A DNA stretch of 64,000 bases from Xanthomonas sp. 3793. Lineage in GTDB: Bacteria > Pseudomonadota > Gammaproteobacteria > Xanthomonadales > Xanthomonadaceae. A program made the translations under genes and the position numbers. The notes beneath the pieces are model-generated. The model was not told the DNA's origin. It saw nothing but the letters and a program-made list of their open reading frames with translations, and searched no databases. This document shows, one piece after another, positions 18,621-28,179 of this stretch (positions are counted from its first letter, which is position 1; the number at the start of each line of letters is the position of its first letter). The stretch is from NCBI RefSeq assembly GCF_024806835.1, contig NZ_JANTYU010000007.1:205641-269640 (forward strand). Reading direction: 5' to 3'.

Positions 18621-19619
18621 CTATGCGAAATCGCGGATGCGGCGGTACAGCGCTTCGATCTCCGGCTGCTTGCGGTACTCGGCCAGCAGCGGTGCGGCGG
18701 CGGCGCGGAACGCCGGCATGTCGACCTGGTTGAGCTTCACGCCGTAATCGATCACCTGCTTGCGCGCGACCGTTTCAGACGCATCCCACAACTGGCGCAT
18801 CACCGGCACCGACGCACGCGCCAGTTCCACCACCAGGCCGCGATCGGCCGGGCTCAGCGATTCGAAGCTCTTGCGCGAGATCACCAGGATGTCCGGCGCG
18901 TAGGAGTGCTCGCTCTGCGACCAGTAATGCGCCGCCTCGAAATGCCGGCTGGACTGGAAGCTGCGCATATTGTTTTCCGCACCGTCGATCATGTGCGTTT
19001 CCATCGCCGAAAACGTTTCGCCCAGCGACATCGGAGTGGGGTTGGCGCCCAGCATGCGCATCAGCTTGAGGAAGATGTCCGAGGAGGCCACGCGCAGTTT
19101 CAGGCCCTTGAGATCTTCCGGGCGGTGCAGCGGATGCTTGGTGTTGTAGAAGCAGCGCGCGCCGGAGTCATAGATCGCCAGGCCCACCAGATCGCGCTGT
19201 TCGAAGCTGCGCAGGATGCTGTCGCCGACATGGCCGTCGATGACGCGGCGCAGATGCGGCACCGAGTCGAACACGTACGGCAGGCACAGCGCCTGGGTGA
19301 GCGGGAAGGTGTTGTTCAACGCACCCGAATACACGCGGGTGATGTCGATGGCGCCAAAGCGCGCCATGTCGATCGCCTCCGACTCGCGACCCAGCTGGCC
19401 GGAGTGGTACTGGCGCAGCTTGAGCCGGCCATTGGTACGCGCTTCGAGCTGCTTGCCGAACCAGCGCACCGCTTCCACCGTGGGGTAGTCGCCGACGTGC
19501 ACGTCGGTGGCGGTCAGCAGCTGCCCGCCGGGGATCGGCGTGGTGGCGCCGGCACCCAGCCAGGGGCCGGCCGCGGCGGCGCCGAGCCCGGCACCGAGGA
19601 AATGTCTGCGTGTGATCAT
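18621..19619 (-). CDS. dctP: TRAP transporter substrate-binding protein (DctP)
   Basis: A 332-residue periplasmic binding protein. The N-terminus MITRRHFLGAGLG is a Tat-type twin-arginine signal. The conserved DctP parts are visible: VEAVRWFGKQLEARTNGRLKL, LTQALCLPYVF, the RFYNTKHPL-like ARCFYNTKHPLHRPEDLKGL (conserved Arg for the carboxylate) and the GENNMRSF-like GAENNMRSFQSS. Specificity for a uronate or other sugar acid is inferred from the pectin context. Confidence 0.93.
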   Translation of the reverse strand: MITRRHFLGAGLGAAAAGPWLGAGATTPIPGGQLLTATDVHVGDYPTVEAVRWFGKQLEARTNGRLKLRQYHSGQLGRESEAIDMARFGAIDITRVYSGALNNTFPLTQALCLPYVFDSVPHLRRVIDGHVGDSILRSFEQRDLVGLAIYDSGARCFYNTKHPLHRPEDLKGLKLRVASSDIFLKLMRMLGANPTPMSLGETFSAMETHMIDGAENNMRSFQSSRHFEAAHYWSQSEHSYAPDILVISRKSFESLSPADRGLVVELARASVPVMRQLWDASETVARKQVIDYGVKLNQVDMPAFRAAAAPLLAEYRKQPEIEALYRRIRDFA

Positions 19620-19656
19620 TGGCGCCCTCCCAAGCGTCTGGTCACCGGGTCCACCG

Positions 19657-20478
19657 TTACTTGGCGGACACAGCCGTACAGGAAATGTCGCCGATGCCGG
19701 CGAAGCGAATCAGGGCACGCTGTCCCACTTCAATGTCATGGATACCGGTGGCATTGCCCGTGGCAATGAGATCACCGCGCTTGAGCGGGCGCCCGCGCCG
19801 GGCCGAACGGCTGAGCGCGAATGCGTAGGCCGCGCGCAACCCGCCTGGCAGGGTGGTGGCGCCGCCGGTACCCACCACCTGGTCGTCGATCAGGGTTTCG
19901 GCGCTCAGCGCGGCTTCGTCGCGGCCCAGCCAATCGGTCACTTCCGGCCCCAGGATCAGCCCGTTGTTGTTGCCGAAATCGGAAATCACCACACGCGGGC
20001 CCAGCTTGTTGATGGTCGCCAGCGGGCTGCTGGCGATCTCCACGCCGATGAACAGCGTGGCCGGCAACGCAGCGGCCTCATCTGGCGTGTAGTCGATCTT
20101 GTCGCCCGGCGCATCGGCCTCCAGCCGAAGCACATACTCCGCCTCCACTGCGCCGAAGCCGCCGACATAGATCGGAAACTCGGTTGTTCCACCGGTAGCA
20201 TTCCAGAGCTTCTGAGAGAAGATCGGGCCGAGCAGACGCTCGTCGCCGGAGGCATCGCGGCGCTCGGCGGCGATATACCCCACCTTCCAGCCAACCACGT
20301 GGTCGTGCCACTGGCTGATGGCGATGTCCTGCACCTGGTAGGCAGTGACCAGATCGACGGGAATTTGCCCGGGAAAGTCGGGAAGCGAGGCCCCTGCACG
20401 GCGTGCCTCCACAAAGCGCTGGGCGATGTCGGACAGCGTGGATGTGGACGTTGGCGGGGTGGCGGCGTCGTTGCTCAA
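19657..20478 (-). CDS. Fumarylacetoacetate hydrolase/2-keto-4-pentenoate hydratase family protein
   Basis: A 273-residue FAH-superfamily enzyme, closest in appearance to the MhpD/2-oxopent-4-enoate hydratase branch: GWKVGYIAA, VEAEYVLRLEADAPG (metal ligands Glu), IGVEIASSPL, SDFGNNNGLILGPEV and the C-terminal KRGDLIATGNATGI. No ATG exists near the domain start. A TTG at 20478 with GGGAGA seven bases upstream is the likely start. It is the first gene of the dctPQM operon (37 nt before dctP), so it probably acts on the imported sugar acid or its keto-deoxy derivative. The exact reaction is not known. Confidence 0.8.
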   Translation of the reverse strand: MSNDAATPPTSTSTLSDIAQRFVEARRAGASLPDFPGQIPVDLVTAYQVQDIAISQWHDHVVGWKVGYIAAERRDASGDERLLGPIFSQKLWNATGGTTEFPIYVGGFGAVEAEYVLRLEADAPGDKIDYTPDEAAALPATLFIGVEIASSPLATINKLGPRVVISDFGNNNGLILGPEVTDWLGRDEAALSAETLIDDQVVGTGGATTLPGGLRAAYAFALSRSARRGRPLKRGDLIATGNATGIHDIEVGQRALIRFAGIGDISCTAVSAK

Positions 20479-20540
20479 GGGTGTCTCCCTGATAGGTGTT
20501 TTGTTGCACTGCCAATCGACAGCGGCACGGTGTGCTGTAT

Positions 20541-20560
20541 ATGGTAAACCGGTGTCATTG
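20541..20560. promoter_or_regulatory. Candidate LacI-family operator in the divergent promoter
   Basis: atggtaaaccggtgtcattg differs from the kduI site (13260-13278) by only one substitution over the shared part. It lies between the divergent FAH/dctPQM operon and the esterase operon, so one site could control both. Confidence 0.7.
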
Positions 20561-20616
20561 GCAATGTGCAGTGCGACATTGTGACCGCGATACCGAAGTG
20601 GCCCTGGGAGGGGTAG

Positions 20617-21669
20617 ATGCAGCAGACACGCCAGAAACACCTTGGAAACCAGGCGGTGCGGGCCCTGCGCCGCTGCCTGGCCACGACCCTGGCCGTCCTG
20701 GCAATGGCCAGTGGGCCGGCCTGGTCGGCAGAGCGCGCCAGCGCCGACACCGCTGCCGAGCAGGCCAGCCGGATCACGCTGTGGCCGCAGGCGATGGCAC
20801 CGGGGGACACCCCATTGCCGCAGCCGCAGCGCATCGTGGACCGCAACAGCGATGACGCCCTGCCCGACCGCTACATCCAGAACATCAGCCAGCCCTACCT
20901 GGTGGTCTACCGCCCCAAGCGGCCCAACGGCACCGCGCTGCTGGTCACGCCCGGCGGCGGCTACCAACGCATCGTGCTGGACAACGAAGGCAGCGCCCTG
21001 CTGCCAAGCTTCGTCGACCAGGCCGGCATCACCTTGTTCGTGCTGCGCTATCGGCTGCCCGGCGAGGGCCACCCGAACGGCGCCGACGTGCCGCTGGCCG
21101 ATGCGCAGCGCGCGCTGCGGCTGATCCGCGCCAATGCGGGCCGCTACAGCATCGATCCGCAGCGGGTCGGGGTGATGGGCTTTTCGGCTGGCGGCCACGT
21201 TGCCGCCAGCCTGGCCACGCGTTATGCCGCGCAGGTGTACCCGGCGCAGGACGCCGCCGATGCATTGAGCGCACGGCCGGACTTCGCGCTGCTGATCTAC
21301 CCGGTGATCGACATGGACAGCGCCAATGCGCATCTGGGTTCGCGCGAGCGCCTGCTCGGCAAGGCGCCCAGCGCTGCACAGGTCGGCGCGTATTCGCCGC
21401 AACGGCACGTGGATGCGCGCACGCCGCCGACGTTCTTGCTGCATGCGCAGGACGACACCGTGGTGTCGGTACGTAACAGCCTGCTGATGCACGACGCGCT
21501 GCTGCGCGCCGGCGTCCCTAGCGAACTGCATGTCTTTCCGCAGGGCGGGCACGGTTTCGGCACAGCGGCCACCAGCGGGTTGACCGTGGCGGCGTGGCCG
21601 CAGCTGGCACAGGCATGGATTGCGCACCTCGGCAAGGCACCGGCTGCCGCGCAGGACGCAGCGCGATGA
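20617..21669 (+). CDS. Exported alpha/beta-hydrolase esterase (acetyl-xylan/pectin esterase type)
   Basis: A 350-residue alpha/beta-hydrolase with an exported N-terminus (Arg-rich start, hydrophobic core ending near WSAE). The oxyanion motif LVTPGGGYQR, the nucleophile elbow GFSAGGH, the acidic residue region LLHAQDDTVV and the final His in FPQGGHGFG match the BD-FAE/axe2-like esterases. It lies in a pectin-degradation block and is translationally coupled to the next esterase (ATGA overlap). Probably removes acetyl or feruloyl esters from plant polysaccharide fragments. Confidence 0.85.
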   Translation: MQQTRQKHLGNQAVRALRRCLATTLAVLAMASGPAWSAERASADTAAEQASRITLWPQAMAPGDTPLPQPQRIVDRNSDDALPDRYIQNISQPYLVVYRPKRPNGTALLVTPGGGYQRIVLDNEGSALLPSFVDQAGITLFVLRYRLPGEGHPNGADVPLADAQRALRLIRANAGRYSIDPQRVGVMGFSAGGHVAASLATRYAAQVYPAQDAADALSARPDFALLIYPVIDMDSANAHLGSRERLLGKAPSAAQVGAYSPQRHVDARTPPTFLLHAQDDTVVSVRNSLLMHDALLRAGVPSELHVFPQGGHGFGTAATSGLTVAAWPQLAQAWIAHLGKAPAAAQDAAR

Positions 21670-23285
21670 CCGCGCCATCCACGCCCGACGTGCGCCGACG
21701 CACGCTGTTGCGCAGTGGATTGCTCGCCAGTGCCGCCGCCGCGTTACCGGGTTTCGCCGGTGCCGTGCCGCCACCGCCGCGCGACGACAGCGCTCCGCTG
21801 GCCCAGGTGCGTAGCGGTGCATTGCGCGGCTATCGCGAGCAGGGCATCTGCGTGTTCAAGGGCATTCCCTATGGCGGCGACACCGCAGCGCGGCGCTTTC
21901 AGGCGCCGGTGCCGGAAACGCCCTGGCAGGGCGTGCGCGATGCCAGCGCTTTCGGCGCCGCTGCACCGCAGCCCAAGGCCAGCGAACCCACCAGCGAGGA
22001 CTGCCTGTTCCTCAACGTGTGGACGCCCGCCCTGCGTGATGGCGGCAAGCGCCCGATCCTGTTCTATATCCACGGTGGCGGCTACACCACCGGCTCCGGT
22101 AGCGACCCGCTCTACGATGGCGTGCGCCTGTGCAAGCGCGGCGATGTGGTGGTGATCACCGTCAATCACCGGCTCAACCTGTTCGGTTACCTGTCGCTGG
22201 CGCAACTGGGCGACGCCAGCTTCGCCGACTCCGGCAATGCCGGGCAGCTGGACCTGATCCAGGCCTTGCAGTGGGTGCGCCAGCATGCGGGCGAATTCGG
22301 TGGCGATGCCGGCAATGTCACCGTGTTCGGCCAGTCCGGCGGCGGCGCCAAGATCGCCACGCTGATGGCCATGCCCGCCGCGCGCGGCCTGTTCCACCGC
22401 GCCTGGACCATGAGCGGGCAACAGGTCACCGTGGCAGGGCCGCGCGCGGCCACCCAGCGCGCGCAGCTGCTGCTGGACGCGCTGAAACTTGCGCCGGCCG
22501 ATCTGGCGCGCCTGCGCAGCGTGCCGGTGGCGCAACTGTTGGCTGCCGCGCAGGTGCGCGACCCGTCGCGGGTGGAAAACAGCGCGCTGTACTTCGGCCC
22601 GGTGCTGGATGCGCGCAATGTGCCGGTGCATCCGTTCTGGCCTGACGCACCGCTGCAGTCGGCGACGATTCCGATGGTGATCGGCAACACCCGCGACGAG
22701 ACGCGCGCGTTTCTCGGCAATGATGCGGCCAACTTCGCGCTGACCTGGGACACCTTGCCCCCCAAGCTGGAAGCGCAGCAATACGTGGATCTGTTGCCGC
22801 AGGTGGTGATTGCCGAATACCGCCGCCTGTATCCGCACTATTCGCCGTCGGAGGTGTTCTTCGCCGCCACCACCGCCGGCCGCTCGTGGCGCGGCGCGGT
22901 CGAAGAGGCCCAAGCGCGCGCACGCCAGGGCGCACCGACGTGGGTGTACCAGCTGGATTGGGGATCGCCACTGGATGCCGGCAAGTTCGGCGCCTTCCAC
23001 ACCCTGGATATTCCGCTGGTGTTCGACACCATTGCCCAGCCCGGCTCACGCACCGGCGATGGCCCCGCGGCGCAGCAGATGGCCGAGCAGATGAGCGCCG
23101 CCTTGCTCGCGTTTGCGCGCCACGGCGACCCCAATCAGCGCGGCCTGCCGCGCTGGAAGCCGTATTCGCTGGAACGTCGCGAGACGCTGTTGTTCGATGT
23201 GCCGAGCCGGCTGGCCAACGACCCGCGCGGCGGCGAACGACGGCTCTACCAACAAGCCCCCTTCATCCAGCGCGGGACGTTCTGA
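21666..23285 (+). CDS. Carboxylesterase type B
   Basis: A 539-residue type-B carboxylesterase. The N-terminus has a twin-arginine-like signal (RRRTLLRSG). The motifs VFKGIPYGG, EDCLFLNVWTP, YIHGGGYTTGSG (oxyanion hole) and FGQSGGGAK (nucleophile Ser) and the C-terminal His region GAFHTLDIPLVFDT are present. The ATG at 21666 overlaps the previous stop (ATGA), so the two esterases form an operon. Likely acts on ester groups of pectin or lignified cell-wall oligosaccharides; substrate not determined. Confidence 0.92.
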   Translation: MTAPSTPDVRRRTLLRSGLLASAAAALPGFAGAVPPPPRDDSAPLAQVRSGALRGYREQGICVFKGIPYGGDTAARRFQAPVPETPWQGVRDASAFGAAAPQPKASEPTSEDCLFLNVWTPALRDGGKRPILFYIHGGGYTTGSGSDPLYDGVRLCKRGDVVVITVNHRLNLFGYLSLAQLGDASFADSGNAGQLDLIQALQWVRQHAGEFGGDAGNVTVFGQSGGGAKIATLMAMPAARGLFHRAWTMSGQQVTVAGPRAATQRAQLLLDALKLAPADLARLRSVPVAQLLAAAQVRDPSRVENSALYFGPVLDARNVPVHPFWPDAPLQSATIPMVIGNTRDETRAFLGNDAANFALTWDTLPPKLEAQQYVDLLPQVVIAEYRRLYPHYSPSEVFFAATTAGRSWRGAVEEAQARARQGAPTWVYQLDWGSPLDAGKFGAFHTLDIPLVFDTIAQPGSRTGDGPAAQQMAEQMSAALLAFARHGDPNQRGLPRWKPYSLERRETLLFDVPSRLANDPRGGERRLYQQAPFIQRGTF

Positions 23286-23470
23286 CCACGTCTGTTCTGC
23301 GAAAACCAATGGACGTGCCGGATGGTCGCCACTCGCATGGGGAGGTTGTGCGTTGAAACGCAGGGAGTCGGTGATACATGCCGGTCCAGGCACCGGCCGC
23401 GCCCTGGCTGCGCTGCGCGGCTGCGTTTATTCGATCTTGCAGCAGTGTTGATTCGATCTTGAGGTGATCC

Positions 23471-24451
23471 ATGCGTTGTGACTGCGTTGTTTCATCGCTG
23501 CTGCTGACTGCGCTGGCAGTGGCATGCCTTCCGTTCGCTGATGCCGCCGCTGCCGCGCTGGTCGACACGCCGCGCGCGTCTGCGGCATCCACCACCGATA
23601 CCTCAAGAAACAAGGCACCAGCCGCGGCAGCCGCGTTTGCCGCCAGCAAGATCGTGCTGGTGGGCGACTCCACCACCGCCGTGCAGGGTGGTTGGGGGCC
23701 GAGTTTCTGCGCCCAGCATGTGACCTCGTTCCTGAGTTGCGTGAACCTGGCGCGCGGGGGCCGCAGCACCTCCAACTATCGCGCCGAAGGCTCGTGGGAG
23801 ATTGCGCTCAAGGAGTTGCGCAGCGGTGGTTACCAGCAGGTGGTGGTGCTGATCCAGTTCGGCCACAACGACCAGCCCGGCAAGCCGGGGCGTTCGACCG
23901 ACCTGGCGACCGAGTTTCCCGCCAACCTGCGCCGCTATGTTGCCGAGGCGCGTGCTGCCGGCGCCGTGCCGGTGCTGGTGACGCCGTTGACGCGCCGGCA
24001 GTTCGAACGCGGCCAGTTGCTGGACGACCTGGGCCCCTGGGCGGAGGCCACGCGTGCGGTGGCGCGCGAACTGCAGGTGCCGCTGATCGATCTGCACGCG
24101 CGCAGCCGCGCACTGGTGCAGGGCATGGGCCCGGTGCTGGCAATGCGCCTGGCGCAGCGCCCGGCCGATCCTGCGCAGGTGCTTGCCGCGCAAGCGGGCA
24201 CCACCATCGGCAAGACGCCGGCGCAGACGGTTGCGCCATCTCCCGCATCCACCTCGCCGTCGAAGAACGCGCCCACCACCAACGCCGCTGCCACCGCGCA
24301 GGACAACGCCAGCGCCGAGCCGATGGGCCAGGCCAAACTCGCATTCGACTACACGCATCTCGGCCCGGACGGAGCGGACCTGTTTGCTGCGATCATGGCC
24401 GACGAACTGGCGCAGCGGCTACCTGCGCTGCGGCCGTTGCTGATTCCCTAG
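23471..24451 (+). CDS. SGNH hydrolase, rhamnogalacturonan acetylesterase-like
   Basis: A 326-residue exported SGNH hydrolase (signal peptide to about residue 27). Block I is VGDSTTAVQGG, block II contains NLARGGRSTSNY, block III is FGHNDQPG and the C-terminal catalytic pair is DYTHLGPDGADL. Before the last motif there is an Ala/Pro/Thr-rich insertion (about 235-290) that looks like a flexible loop. It is the second member of this family in the block besides 9058-10173, without a cupin. Probable deacetylation of rhamnogalacturonan. Confidence 0.87.
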   Translation: MRCDCVVSSLLLTALAVACLPFADAAAAALVDTPRASAASTTDTSRNKAPAAAAAFAASKIVLVGDSTTAVQGGWGPSFCAQHVTSFLSCVNLARGGRSTSNYRAEGSWEIALKELRSGGYQQVVVLIQFGHNDQPGKPGRSTDLATEFPANLRRYVAEARAAGAVPVLVTPLTRRQFERGQLLDDLGPWAEATRAVARELQVPLIDLHARSRALVQGMGPVLAMRLAQRPADPAQVLAAQAGTTIGKTPAQTVAPSPASTSPSKNAPTTNAAATAQDNASAEPMGQAKLAFDYTHLGPDGADLFAAIMADELAQRLPALRPLLIP

Positions 24452-24504
24452 AGCCAAGCCGGCAAGGGCCAGACCGGCCAGAAGCCGGCGCGGGCGCGGG
24501 CGGC

Positions 24505-24690
24505 AAAGGACGATGGCCTCGAGTTGCATGTGACCAAGCTGCAAGAACCCAAGCAAGGAAGGCGTTGTCTTGGGCCGCGCTTGTGGGTTTGTCGAGCACC
24601 GCTTGGGATGGGTCAGTCGTTTCAGACGATTGCTACGCGACTACGAGCGACTGCCTGAAACCTTATGTCGGTATCTTCAGGATCCCCATG
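24505..24690 (+). pseudogene. Remnant of an IS5-like DDE transposase C-terminus
   Basis: One frame reads DGLELHVTKLQEPKQG, and a shifted frame continues FVEHRLGWVSRFRRLLRDYERLPETL. Together they match the conserved end of IS5-family DDE transposases (the VVERTF..RFRRL.RDYERLPETL signature), broken by a frameshift. The rest of the element is not recognisable. The 500-base gap 24452-24949 holds nothing else I can identify. Confidence 0.7.
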
Positions 24691-24949
24691 CTGGGAAATA
24701 CAGCAACGCTCTTTCAACATTCATAACACGCTCCCGGAAGGATCTGAGCAACGCCCCCGTGAGCTTTCAACCGACAACTGAGACAATCTCCATCAAGCAC
24801 AGTATGGTTTGTCAGCAGATCGAAGACAGGCTCCTGATCGCGGCGTCTGCCAGGGCTTCTTGCGCGGGAAACCGATGATTCTTCCTTAGATAAATCCATC
24901 TCCGCCATCAACCCTCACCGACTAGAGAATGGATTCCAAACCTGGCGTG

Positions 24950-25492
24950 CTACGGAAAACCGGAGAAACGCTGGTATACCCAGTAAAGCCTTGACGTCTC
25001 GGTGTCATAGGCCATGACGTTGATTGCCTTTAAAGAAGCTGGAGTGTTCGGACCAAGATCATCCGCTGGGTTCGGCACCAAGGCGAAGAAAAAGCGCGAC
25101 GAATTTATTCCAGGTGCGACAGGACACCCCTGGAGGTCATCTGGCGGCATTTCGAATTTAAATACATCAAATTCATCATACGTGTCAGGACCTCGGTGCC
25201 AAATCCCGCGCGCCGCGCGACCTTGCCAGAACGCGTCCGGAATATTCGCCACATCGACAGCGTACAAGTAGTACATGTCTCCGAAAAAGTAATCGTTTTT
25301 CCCGCAGACCTGCGGTATCCCGCGCAAGGACGTGACCTGCCCAAGTCCACTGCGCTGCAACTGTTCGTGCATGCTGACGATGGCATCAAGGCGTTGCTGT
25401 AGTCCCAAGACCATCCACAGCTGCACACCCGCTGCTGCGACGATCCCGCATACCAGCACAAGACGTTTCAATAGCTTGATCAGACTGCGCAT
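24950..25492 (-). CDS. Hypothetical membrane-anchored protein
   Basis: A 180-residue protein, not recognised. One N-terminal transmembrane helix (about 8-30) precedes a short helical linker (LQQRLDAIVSMHEQLQ) and a soluble domain rich in aromatic residues with two Cys (QVCGKND, QGCPVAPG), consistent with a periplasmic disulfide. The lower GC and the nearby transposase remnant suggest an acquired gene. Confidence 0.65.
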   Translation of the reverse strand: MRSLIKLLKRLVLVCGIVAAAGVQLWMVLGLQQRLDAIVSMHEQLQRSGLGQVTSLRGIPQVCGKNDYFFGDMYYLYAVDVANIPDAFWQGRAARGIWHRGPDTYDEFDVFKFEMPPDDLQGCPVAPGINSSRFFFALVPNPADDLGPNTPASLKAINVMAYDTETSRLYWVYQRFSGFP

Positions 25493-25721
25493 CGATCACC
25501 CGAGAGTCGATGGCATTACCATCGCATGGCAGCGCCCGCCACGCTAGCGACCGGGATTTCCAGCGGCGTCGAATTAGCTGGCAAGGTTGCGCTGGGGTCG
25601 CAGACCGTTGCTTGCGCCTGCGCGAGCACAGCATCTTCGGATAGCACAGCGGCAGGCCGGCGGAACGTGCGCGTGCTGCCAGGGCTCTCCAATCGCCACT
25701 CTATTGCAGTCGCCCATGGAA

Positions 25722-26189
25722 TCAATGCGATTGGAACACCTGCAATGCCGCACGCGGCGGGCCATCGCCCAGCCACAGCGTGCCAATGCTGATCGGCAAG
25801 CTGAAGCGACGGGGACCGGCGCTACCGGGATTGATGTACAGCACACCGTCGTGCGTCCGTATCGATGGCTTGTGCGAATGCCCGCTGATGATCACATCTG
25901 CAGCAACATCCGCTGCCAGCGTTTTGAGATCGTGCAGCACATGGATCCGCACGCCTGCGATCAACAGGTCCAGCGTTTCCGGAAGCTGCGCTGCCCAGGG
26001 CTTGTTGTCGATATTGCCGGCGATCACATGCAGCGGTGCCAGTGCCTGCAGGGCGGTGAGGATCTCCGGCTTGCCCACATCGCCGGCATGGATGATCGTC
26101 GCGCAGCCCTGCAATGCAGCCACCGCCTCGGGCCGCAGCACGCCGTGCGTGTCGGAGATCAGGCCAATGCGTAAGGCTGAAGCCGTCAT
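25722..26189 (-). CDS. YfcE/MJ0936-family metallophosphoesterase
   Basis: A 155-residue calcineurin-like phosphodiesterase. The dimetal site motifs are all present: ISDTHG (about 10-15), HAGDVG, AGNIDN and SGHSHKP, followed by the typical NPGSAGPRR. These enzymes hydrolyse phosphodiesters in vitro; the physiological substrate is unknown. The gene stands alone. Confidence 0.93.
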   Translation of the reverse strand: MTASALRIGLISDTHGVLRPEAVAALQGCATIIHAGDVGKPEILTALQALAPLHVIAGNIDNKPWAAQLPETLDLLIAGVRIHVLHDLKTLAADVAADVIISGHSHKPSIRTHDGVLYINPGSAGPRRFSLPISIGTLWLGDGPPRAALQVFQSH

Positions 26190-26356
26190 CGGTTATGGGT
26201 GAGGGTGGCGGGCGATGAGGATGCACTGCCGGGTGATGCCCTCGCGTCAACGTGCTACGGAGTCGAGGCGGCAGCACCTCCAGCAGCCCAACCCCGCCAT
26301 GGCAGCTGCCGCCCGCACCGTGGCGTGCCGGGTATCAGTCGACTCAGGGCATAGCC

Positions 26357-27910
26357 TCAGTGCGGTGCACGCGCTTTCCAGGCCCAGACGCTGTTGGGAT
26401 CGCCCTGCAGTCCGCGCCGTTTGCTTGCACGCGCCAATTGCCAGTATGTCCATGCCAACACCAGCGCAATCAGGTCCACGCCGAGTACCGTGGCGTCCTG
26501 CCATGGCAGTACCAGGCCGCGCGCGGAAACACAGCTGGCCAGCGGAATCAGCGCCGTCAGACCTGCGCAGACCAGCAGGACCTCGTGCGCACCACGTGCG
26601 GTGGGGCGGATCAGCGCCCACACCAATACGGCCGCAAAGACCGCGTAATAGACGTAACCCTCCTGTCCGGCCGGCAACAAACGCGCCGCGATGAACAACA
26701 CCGAGATGCCGGCCACGCTGCCCAGACAGACACCGACCGTGAGCCGCGCCATCGCATGGGTGCGGCGTGGCTGCACGGGTTGGCGGCGCTTGCGCCGGGT
26801 TTCGATCCACAGCAGGTTGCCGCTGTAGAACAGGAAGGCACCGCCCAGGCCGAGCAGGAAGTACAGCCAGCGTACCGGCGCATGCCCGAAGTTGCCGAAG
26901 TGCAACGCCTGCAAGCCGCGTAACGCAGCGGTGCCGGGCGACATGGTGGCCGGTGCCAGCACGCGCAGCACCTGGCCCGTGGTGGCGTCCAGCGCCACAC
27001 CGCCCAGCGTGTTGAGCCGGCGTTGGTCGTGATGGCCATAGACCTCCACCCGCGCATTGGCGTCGCCGGCATCGTGGAAGGCCAGAGACTCCGGCACGAA
27101 GCCCGGGCTGGCCGCGCGCGAAGCGTCGAGCAGGGTTGCGATCGGCAGCAGCGGTGCTGCGCGTCTGGCCGGCGCCACATGCGGTGCGAGCTCGAAATCC
27201 GGCTCCAGGATCTGCATCAGCTTGCCGTCGAACACCAGGAACTGAAATGGCGCCAGCAGCAATACGCCCAGGCACAGCACCGCGCCGGACCAGGCAAAGA
27301 TCACATGGAACGGCAGCGACAGCATGCCCACCAGATTGTGCGCGTCCTGCCACAGGCGCTTGAGGTTGGCGCCGATGCGCAGTGCGAACAGGTCCTTGAA
27401 GAACACCGGCGCATACAGCACCACGCCGCTGACCAGCGCCAGCCCGTACAGCACGCTCACCACACCGAACAGATAGGTGCCGAAAACGCGTGGCAGGCCG
27501 GCGGTGAAGTGCAGGTCGTAGAGAAAATCGGCAAAGCCCACACGCTGCGGCAGCTCCAGCAGGCCGCCGTCCGGCGCGGCCTGGTACTGACGCATGCCAC
27601 CGCTGGCATCGGCCTGCGCGCCATACCAGTACAAGCGCGGTATCGGCCCGTGCTCGCCGGGCAACAGCAGCAGGAACGATTCGGCCACCTGCGGGTGTGT
27701 GGCGATGACCGTGTCCAGCAAGGTCTGCGCAGCGGCAACCGGCTCGGCAGGCGCCTTGTCCGCAACCGCCGGCGCAGCCTGCCAGGCGCTGAGCTCATGG
27801 GTGAACACGGTGATCGCGCCGGCATAGAAGGCGATGAACAAGGCCATGCCGGCCAACAGACCCATCCAGCTGTGGACCGACAGAAACGCGCGCAAGGTCG
27901 ATGCTTTCAT
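26357..27910 (-). CDS. PepSY-associated membrane protein (PiuB-like, probable siderophore reductase)
   Basis: A 517-residue inner-membrane protein with an N-terminal helix (VHSWMGLLAGMALFIAFYAG), a periplasmic PepSY-type region and further helices (VGMLSLPFHVIFAWSGAVLCLG, YFLLGLGGAFLFYSGNLLWIETRR). It ends with a run of four or more helices. The start at 27910 (MKASTLRAF) directly precedes the first helix. PiuB/FoxB-like proteins reduce ferric siderophores at the inner membrane. It is coupled (ATGA overlap) to the DUF3649 and DUF3325 genes, the usual partners. The likely matching receptor is not adjacent in this window. Confidence 0.88.
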   Translation of the reverse strand: MKASTLRAFLSVHSWMGLLAGMALFIAFYAGAITVFTHELSAWQAAPAVADKAPAEPVAAAQTLLDTVIATHPQVAESFLLLLPGEHGPIPRLYWYGAQADASGGMRQYQAAPDGGLLELPQRVGFADFLYDLHFTAGLPRVFGTYLFGVVSVLYGLALVSGVVLYAPVFFKDLFALRIGANLKRLWQDAHNLVGMLSLPFHVIFAWSGAVLCLGVLLLAPFQFLVFDGKLMQILEPDFELAPHVAPARRAAPLLPIATLLDASRAASPGFVPESLAFHDAGDANARVEVYGHHDQRRLNTLGGVALDATTGQVLRVLAPATMSPGTAALRGLQALHFGNFGHAPVRWLYFLLGLGGAFLFYSGNLLWIETRRKRRQPVQPRRTHAMARLTVGVCLGSVAGISVLFIAARLLPAGQEGYVYYAVFAAVLVWALIRPTARGAHEVLLVCAGLTALIPLASCVSARGLVLPWQDATVLGVDLIALVLAWTYWQLARASKRRGLQGDPNSVWAWKARAPH

Positions 27911-28179
27911 GCGCCCGGCTCCGTCCAGCCCACTGCCTTGATGCCTGCAAGCGCGAGGTAGCACAGCAGCGTCAGCCCGCCGAGTACAACCCAGGCACGC
28001 GATGCGCTACGGAACACGAACGGCAAGGCCATCGCACCGATCCATACCGGAAACATCAGCAGCAGCCATGCCAGCGTGTAGCTTTGCTGCGGCCCCGGCA
28101 GCAACAAGGCGCACAGGCCGACCACGCCCACCGCAAGCGGCAGGCCCAGCACCACTGCAGCCAGCCACCTAGCCCCCAT
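27907..28179 (-). CDS. DUF3649 family membrane protein
   Basis: A 90-residue protein with three predicted helices (ALAAVVLGLPLAVGVVG-type, YTLAWLLLMFPVWIGAMAL, VVLGGLTLLCYLALAGI), matching small DUF3649 proteins of siderophore operons. The start at 28179 (MGARWLA) overlaps the upstream gene by 11 nt, and its stop overlaps the PepSY gene start. Confidence 0.78.
   Translation of the reverse strand: MGARWLAAVVLGLPLAVGVVGLCALLLPGPQQSYTLAWLLLMFPVWIGAMALPFVFRSASRAWVVLGGLTLLCYLALAGIKAVGWTEPGA

Noticed and set aside
25516..25776. Small minus-strand ORF between the hypothetical membrane protein and the phosphodiesterase gene
   Set aside because: No start signal, no motif, and it overlaps the 3' end of the phosphodiesterase gene.
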